Shown: positions 40,851-44,990 of the stretch, in pieces
Layout: each line of letters begins with the position of its first letter
How positions within the stretch are numbered: the first letter of the stretch is position 1
NCBI RefSeq assembly: GCF_019402665.1
Contig: NZ_VSST01000072.1
Location: forward strand, 1-44,990
DNA from: Bradyrhizobium canariense
GTDB lineage: Bacteria > Pseudomonadota > Alphaproteobacteria > Rhizobiales > Xanthobacteraceae
Direction: 5' to 3'
Length of the DNA: 44,990 nt
Notes under the pieces: model-generated
The model's input: the letters and a program-made list of their open reading frames with translations, nothing else
Database searches by the model: none
What the model was told of the DNA's origin: nothing
Program-made: the position numbers and the translations under genes

Positions 40851-43471
40851 TCATCCGCGCGCTTGAACGTCGATATGATCCGGCGGCAAGCCGGCCTGAT
40901 GTCGTAGATACATAGCCTCGTAAGCCGTCTCGAGCCGCCTGGCGTAGAGCGCCGCATCAAACAGTGATGCGGTCAGGTGGTTCCCTTGCAGCCGTCCGCG
41001 AATATCCGCCAGCTTCTGCTTATCGAGCGCCAGCTCGATCGCGAGTGCTTCATAATCCGCACGCGTTCGCGTGATCAGCTCAGGCAGACCGACAGCGCTC
41101 AGCAAGCTCGCGGCCACGCGGCCGGCGAAACTATTCCCGCTATGGGTCACCACCGGCAGACCAGCCCACAACGCATCGCTGGCCGTCGTATGTGCGTTGT
41201 AGGGCAGCGTGTCGAGGAAGAGGTCGGCGAGGCGATGGCGCGCCAGATGTTCCGATGAAGACGCAACGCGCCTTGCAAACACCAGGCGATCCGGATCGAC
41301 GCCCGGCCCTTGGCTTCCTTCCGCAGATTCGATTTTGCGATCTCGCCCACGTCGGACAGCCACAACACCGACTGATCCACGCTCTTCAAGATATTCATCC
41401 AGGAGCCAAAGACAGCCGGATTGATCTTGTAGGCATTGTTGAAGCAGCAAAACACAGTCCATTCCTGCCGCAAATCGTGATCGGCCCGATTGGGTGCAGC
41501 ATCGTCGATCGTCGCGACGTGATTATCACGCGGCATGAAGCTGCCGGGCAGACGAACGACCTTCTCGTCGAAGAATTGGCTGTTTTGATCTGGCAGCACG
41601 ATGTGATCGGCAATGATGTAGTGGAAGAGCTCCCTGCTCCCCAGCGTTCCTGCAAAGCCAAGATAGTTGACGACGATCGGAGCCGGGCTGGACGCAAACA
41701 ACGACAGCCTGGCATTGTGCGTATGGCCAGCAAGATCGCCAAGAATATCGATCTGCGCATCGTCGATTGCTTTCAGGACTTCGCCGTCGAGCTTGTGCTC
41801 GCAATCGACAAAGCGATGAAACGACTTTTCGAGCCGCCTGCGCAGATCGCTGTTGTCGTCAGGACCGATCGAAAACGCATATGTCTCGAAGCGGTCGGGA
41901 TCGTGACTCTCGAAAATCTCGGCAGTGAGATACCCGACCGGATGCTTGCGAAAATCAGGTGAAACATATCCGACCCGGATCTTGTCGTGGCGACGGATTT
42001 CACCCCCTGACCTCGTTTCGGAGAGATGCGGGAGCTTTGCCCTCACCCACGTCCTGGCGCAGCTGAGCTGATCATCGGGAGAATCTGTCAGAGACAGCAA
42101 AGCAAAGGGAGAACTATTGGCCTTCCCGAGCCGTACTGTTGCCGTCAACTGGCCGATCTCTTCGTCCAGATTGTCCCAATTGCACAGGTTCATCTTCGCA
42201 AGAAGACGCAAACCCTCGATGCCCTCGAGGTCAGGCCTGATCGACACCGCCTTGTCGAAGGCGATGAAGGCTTCGTCATGGCGCCCGAGCTCGGTAAAGA
42301 CGTTGCCACGGCCAATCCAGGCCCCCTCGATGTCGGCCTTGATCGCGAGCGCCTTGTCATACTCGGCAAGAGCCTCTTCGTAGCGCTTCAGCCCCCACGC
42401 GACATTGCCACGACCGAGCCACGCCTCGGCGAGATCAGGCTTGATCGACAGCACCCGCCCATACGCCGCGAGCGCATCGTCACGGCGCTTGAGCTCAGTG
42501 AGAACATTGCCACGACCAAGCCAGGCTTCCGCCAGATCAGGGCGGATCGATAACGCCCTGTCATAGGCAGCCAACGCCTCGTTAAGGCGTTTGAGATCGA
42601 AGGACACATTGCCACGACCAAGCCACGCGTTCTCCAGGCCGGACTTGATCGAGAGCGCCTTGTCATAGGCTGCCGACGCCTCGTCGTAGCGCTTCAGGCT
42701 CCAGAGAACATGTCCTCGGGCAACCCACGCGCTCTCGAGCTCAGGCTTGATCGAGATCGCCTTGTCGTACGCGGCAAGCGCCTCGTCGTGGCGCTTGAGA
42801 TCGGTGAAAACTTCGCCTCGGCCAACCCATGCGCTCGGGAAATCCGGCTTGGCCGACAGCGCCTTGTCGTACGTGGTAAATGCGTCGTCGTACCGCCTGA
42901 GATTCCGGAGTGCATTGCCTCGACCAAGCCATGCAGTCTCCAGGTCAGGCCTGATCGACAACGCCTTGTCGTAGGCCACGAGCGCATCCTCGTAACGCCT
43001 GAGCTTTTCAAGGCAGCCGCCCTTGCTTGCGTAGGCATCGGCAAAGTTCGGATTGTAGAATGTCGCCTTGTCGAATTGCTCGATCGCTTCGCCATAGCTT
43101 CGCGCGAACTCGGCAAGGATCGTACCTCTGTTGTGATACGAAAGGGGATTGCGCGGATTCACCGCCAATGCGCGCGTGAAATAGGCCAGAGCTTCCTGAG
43201 GCCGATTCAGCGCTTTGAGCGCATATCCATAATTGCTGAGGGCCTCGTCGCTGCTTCCGTTCAGGGCCACGGCCACCCTGAGATGCATCTCGGCCTCGGC
43301 AAACCGACCTTGTACGAGCATCACCACGCCCAGGAGATGTTCGACTTCGAAGATGTTCCTGGCGGATTTGGCGATCTGCTGCAGTATTCTTTCCGCTTTG
43401 ACCAAATCATGGGCGTGAAAGGCTTCGACAGCACGTCGAAATTTGGTCTGCAGTTCACCCGCCAAGTCCAT
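40851..43471 (-). pseudogene. TPR-repeat SPINDLY-type O-GlcNAc transferase-like gene, frameshifted
   Basis: The frame from MDLAGELQTKFRRA (strong GGGAGGA just upstream; an earlier ATG lies at 43498) encodes 11 consecutive 34-residue TPRs, eight of them nearly alike (GRGNVLTELKRRDDALAAYG type). A GT41/SPINDLY-like domain follows with IRVGYVSPDFRKHPVGYL and DLAGHTHNARLSLFASSPAP. At 41302-41304 a run of G on the minus strand is one base short: EAKG should continue RGVDPDRLVFARR but shifts. The true C-terminus (LDTLPYNAHTTASDALWAG and ALYARRLETAYEAM) is in the next frame, ending at 40851. Restored length would be about 873 residues. It may be a real mutation or a homopolymer sequencing error. Confidence 0.82.
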
Positions 43472-43930
43472 TCCTCCCTCAGGATGTCGGTCAATCATAC
43501 CATCGGTCCCGACATTGCAAGATGAGACCGTAGCGGCGTCGCGCGGCCGTCGAGGGACGAGCGAGCGTTTCAGCCCGGCAGCCTTCGCTGATTACGGCGA
43601 CGCCTGGCGCGGCGGAGCGGCTCCTGGGCCGGCGAGCGAGTTATCCCGACTAAACTAATAAGAGCGCCTGTCCCGCAGTCTGACACGGGACCCCGTCGGC
43701 CAATCGGAGAGCGATCACCGCTCCATAGCTTGGGGCGAATCGCGGAAAGATTCAACCAAATCAACTGCTTGCAGGTCGATCACTTGAGAGAATCGGTCGG
43801 TGACAAAGGCAATTGTCCCCCGCTCAAGCCCACCCGCCGCTTGGTTTCGCAATTCGCTGGGAATATTCGAGCAAAAACACACGCTTCCAAATTGACCAGC
43901 CCAAGTAATTAGATGCATAAGGCTCGCACC
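43472..43930. other. intergenic region between the TPR gene and tRNA-Ser
   Basis: About 460 bp. It carries a 6-bp-stem hairpin GTCCCG-N10-CGGGAC (43670-43691) and the promoter of the tRNA, which I cannot pinpoint. An AT-richer segment at 43.72-43.92 kb has an open minus-strand frame of about 67 codons with no recognisable features. Confidence 0.4.
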
Positions 43931-44020
43931 GGAGAGGTGGCCGAGTGGCTGAAGGCAACGCTTTGCTAAAGCGTCATACGGTCTCAAGCTGTATCGAGGG
44001 TTCGAATCCCTCCCTCTCCG
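43931..44020 (+). tRNA. tRNA-Ser (anticodon GCU)
   Basis: A 90-nt class II tRNA with encoded CCA at 44021-44023. The acceptor GGAGAGG pairs with CCTCTCC. The D-arm is GGCCGAGTGGCTGAAGGC-like, the anticodon arm is ACGCTTTGCTAAAGCGT with GCT, a long variable arm follows (seryl type), and the T-arm has GGTTCGAATCC. It reads AGC/AGU serine codons. No integrase gene or duplicated 3' end was seen within the short flank available. Confidence 0.95.
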
Positions 44021-44177
44021 CCACCCCGCAGCAGAATCCGAGATCTGTGCGTTCCTTCACCTGACACGCGACGGTGGCCTCATGCCGCCCCGAATCCGGT
44101 TGGCGGAGCACGAGGGAACCTGATTCAGCGAAAATCAGCTTTCACCTGCGAAACGACGGCCAGGACGTGATCTCCGC

Positions 44178-44444
44178 TCAGTGGGCGGAAACCCATGCCC
44201 TCGCCTCGCGCTGGGCGGCCGAGATATCGGCGTCCGACATCTGCCCGGCGACTTCCCGGCGCAGCGTCACGGCGTCCTTGCGACCCTTGAGCGCGGCGAG
44301 GTTGAACCATTTGTGCGCGGCGACGAGATCGACGAGACCGGAGCGTCCGCTCGCCCAATAGAGGCCGCGCTCGAACAGCACGTCCGACAGCGCGTCTGCG
44401 TCGATCGGCGTCGCGGTCTCCAGATCGAAAGTACCCTGAAACAT
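44178..44444 (-). CDS. small SEL1/TPR-like protein
   Basis: An 88-residue protein starting MFQGTFDLETATPIDADA. The centre, LFERGLYWASGRSGLVDLVA and AHKWFNLAALKGRKDAV, resembles one to two SEL1-like helical repeats (the LGxxYxxG-D--A-KWF-LAA pattern). A charged helix follows, ending ARAWVSAH. Such small SEL1-like proteins are frequent in Bradyrhizobium and of unknown role, likely protein-protein contacts. A longer frame opens upstream, but the ATG chosen gives the coherent sequence. Downstream of tRNA-Ser on the opposite strand. Confidence 0.72.
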   Translation of the reverse strand: MFQGTFDLETATPIDADALSDVLFERGLYWASGRSGLVDLVAAHKWFNLAALKGRKDAVTLRREVAGQMSDADISAAQREARAWVSAH

Positions 44445-44560
44445 AACGCATCCCCTTTTTTTGTGCCGTCCCGTCCCCCGAGCCCGGCTCCCGTCCAATC
44501 AACTGTTCAACTCATCCCCGAGGCTTCTTGCCCGTGCCGTTTGCCGGCTTGTTGGAGGTA

Positions 44561-44722
44561 ATGATGGCGGGCAAATTTGAATGGCAGTTTAAGTATCGCG
44601 ATGAAGCAGACGTAAACGCGCCCGCGCCAGGCGCGTGCGACAAATGCAAGAAGTCCCTGTTTTGCAGGCACTTCTGCAATTCGTCAGATTCGGTTTACCT
44701 TGGGATTTTGGGAGAACGATAA
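44561..44722 (+). CDS. possible 53-residue cysteine-motif protein
   Basis: A short frame starting ATGATG directly after a strong GGAGGTA ribosome-binding site. It contains CDKCKKSLFCRHFC, a C-x2-C-x5-C-x3-C arrangement that could bind zinc. The N-terminus MAGKFEWQFKYRDEADVNAP is charged and soluble. The family is unknown to me. It is divergent from the SEL1-like gene, about 115 bp apart. The good start signal and the four clustered cysteines favour a real gene, the very short length argues for caution. Confidence 0.4.
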   Translation: MMAGKFEWQFKYRDEADVNAPAPGACDKCKKSLFCRHFCNSSDSVYLGILGER

Positions 44723-44818
44723 CCATCGCGCACGGAGACGCGCGTCCTGTGGTGATCCCGCCCGCTATCGTCACCGGATTCCTGAGACGACAATGGTCCC
44801 ACGGGAAGCTGCGGCGTC

Positions 44819-44850
44819 CTGGATCGCCCGATCGGAGCCGGGCGATGACG
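44819..44850. repeat. partial palindromic repeat, related to copies 1 and 2
   Basis: CTGGATCGCCCGATCGGAGC followed by CGGGCGATGACG is, on the other strand, close to the left arm of the 13.4-kb element (TCATCGCCCGGCTTGACCGG then GCGATCCAG). It looks like a half element without the second arm. Confidence 0.55.
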
Positions 44851-44958
44851 CCGCGAATGGACCAGCGGCGCGCGAACAGCGAGCAATTGCGCCGCAGCCT
44901 TCCTGCTCGAGCAGGGCGCGCATATGGAGAAACATATGGCTGGAAGCTCGACTGCGGC

Positions 44959-44990
44959 CATCCTTCGAGACGCCCGCCTGCGGCGGACCC
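44959..44990. repeat. start of a dispersed repeat truncated by the window end
   Basis: CATCCTTCGAGACGCCCGCC followed by TGCGGCGGACCC is, from memory, the beginning of a very common Bradyrhizobium intergenic element that continues into a GGCTCCTCAGGATGAGG-type arm. Only its first half is in the window. Confidence 0.5.

Noticed and set aside
42190..43010. Regular ~102-bp periodicity suggesting a CRISPR-like array
   Set aside because: The period is 34 codons and encodes TPR units in frame; there are no separate spacers.
43715..43918. A 67-codon minus-strand frame next to tRNA-Ser
   Set aside because: No ribosome-binding site or recognisable feature, AT-richer than neighbours, and the longer form runs through the tRNA gene.
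43931..44990. tRNA-Ser as attachment site of an integrated element
   Set aside because: No integrase, no repeated tRNA 3' end within the 1 kb downstream; the window ends too soon to decide.

Overview
The window looks like chromosomal DNA of an alphaproteobacterium of the Bradyrhizobium type (Nitrobacteraceae). The evidence is high-GC coding sequence, the order rsh-pdxJ-acpS-lepB-rnc-era-recO-parC on one strand, a Porin_2-type porin with a truncated second copy, a perfect FixK2/FNR-type operator, and palindromic intergenic repeats that I recognise from memory of Bradyrhizobium genomes. The genus call is inference; the gene calls rest on motifs seen in the translated sequence.

Layout. 0-9 kb is an accessory stretch: an MFS exporter behind a Fur-like palindrome, a class III cyclase, a second MFS protein, an exported AHL-lactonase-like metallo-beta-lactamase, and a divergent metal island (a DmeF-like cation exporter facing a rhodanese-ChrB/ChrA chromate operon, each with its own candidate promoter). 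9.1-10.15 kb has no convincing gene and holds repeat-type DNA. 10.2-13.3 kb is a two-gene unit: an orphan peptide-type ABC binding protein followed by a GMC flavoprotein oxidoreductase.

13.5-24.3 kb is the conserved housekeeping block on the minus strand: rpoZ, a strong terminator, rsh, pdxJ-acpS, lepB-rnc-era, recO and parC, with small unknown genes between. It combines stringent response, PLP and ACP maturation, protein export, RNA processing, ribosome maturation, repair and chromosome decatenation. lepB/rnc and pdxJ/acpS overlap by 4 nt, and rnc/era overlap by about 11 nt.

24.7-31.2 kb carries a NYN-domain nuclease overlapping a family 5 uracil-DNA glycosylase, a convergent BCP-like peroxiredoxin, smpB, mscL, dapA and a long soluble lytic transglycosylase with a Lys/Ala/Pro-rich linker. 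A winged-helix plus cysteine-cluster protein follows.

32.2-37.4 kb is the most interesting accessory block. A HAD phosphatase-like exported protein, a formylglycine-generating enzyme (FGE) and a Tat-type sulfatase form an apparent operon. The FGE stop and sulfatase start share an ATGA, so the sulfatase appears to be made together with the enzyme that activates it. A perfect TTGATCTAGATCAA box lies upstream, and an outer-membrane MetA-pathway-type barrel gene lies just beyond it. This suggests oxygen-regulated sulfate-ester use, which is inference.

37.7-40.3 kb holds a broken porin 3' fragment, a small secreted cysteine protein and an intact porin. 40.9-43.5 kb encodes an 11-TPR SPINDLY-type O-GlcNAc-transferase-like protein broken by a single-base frameshift. 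The window ends with tRNA-Ser(GCU), a small SEL1-like protein, a possible 53-residue cysteine protein and more repeats.
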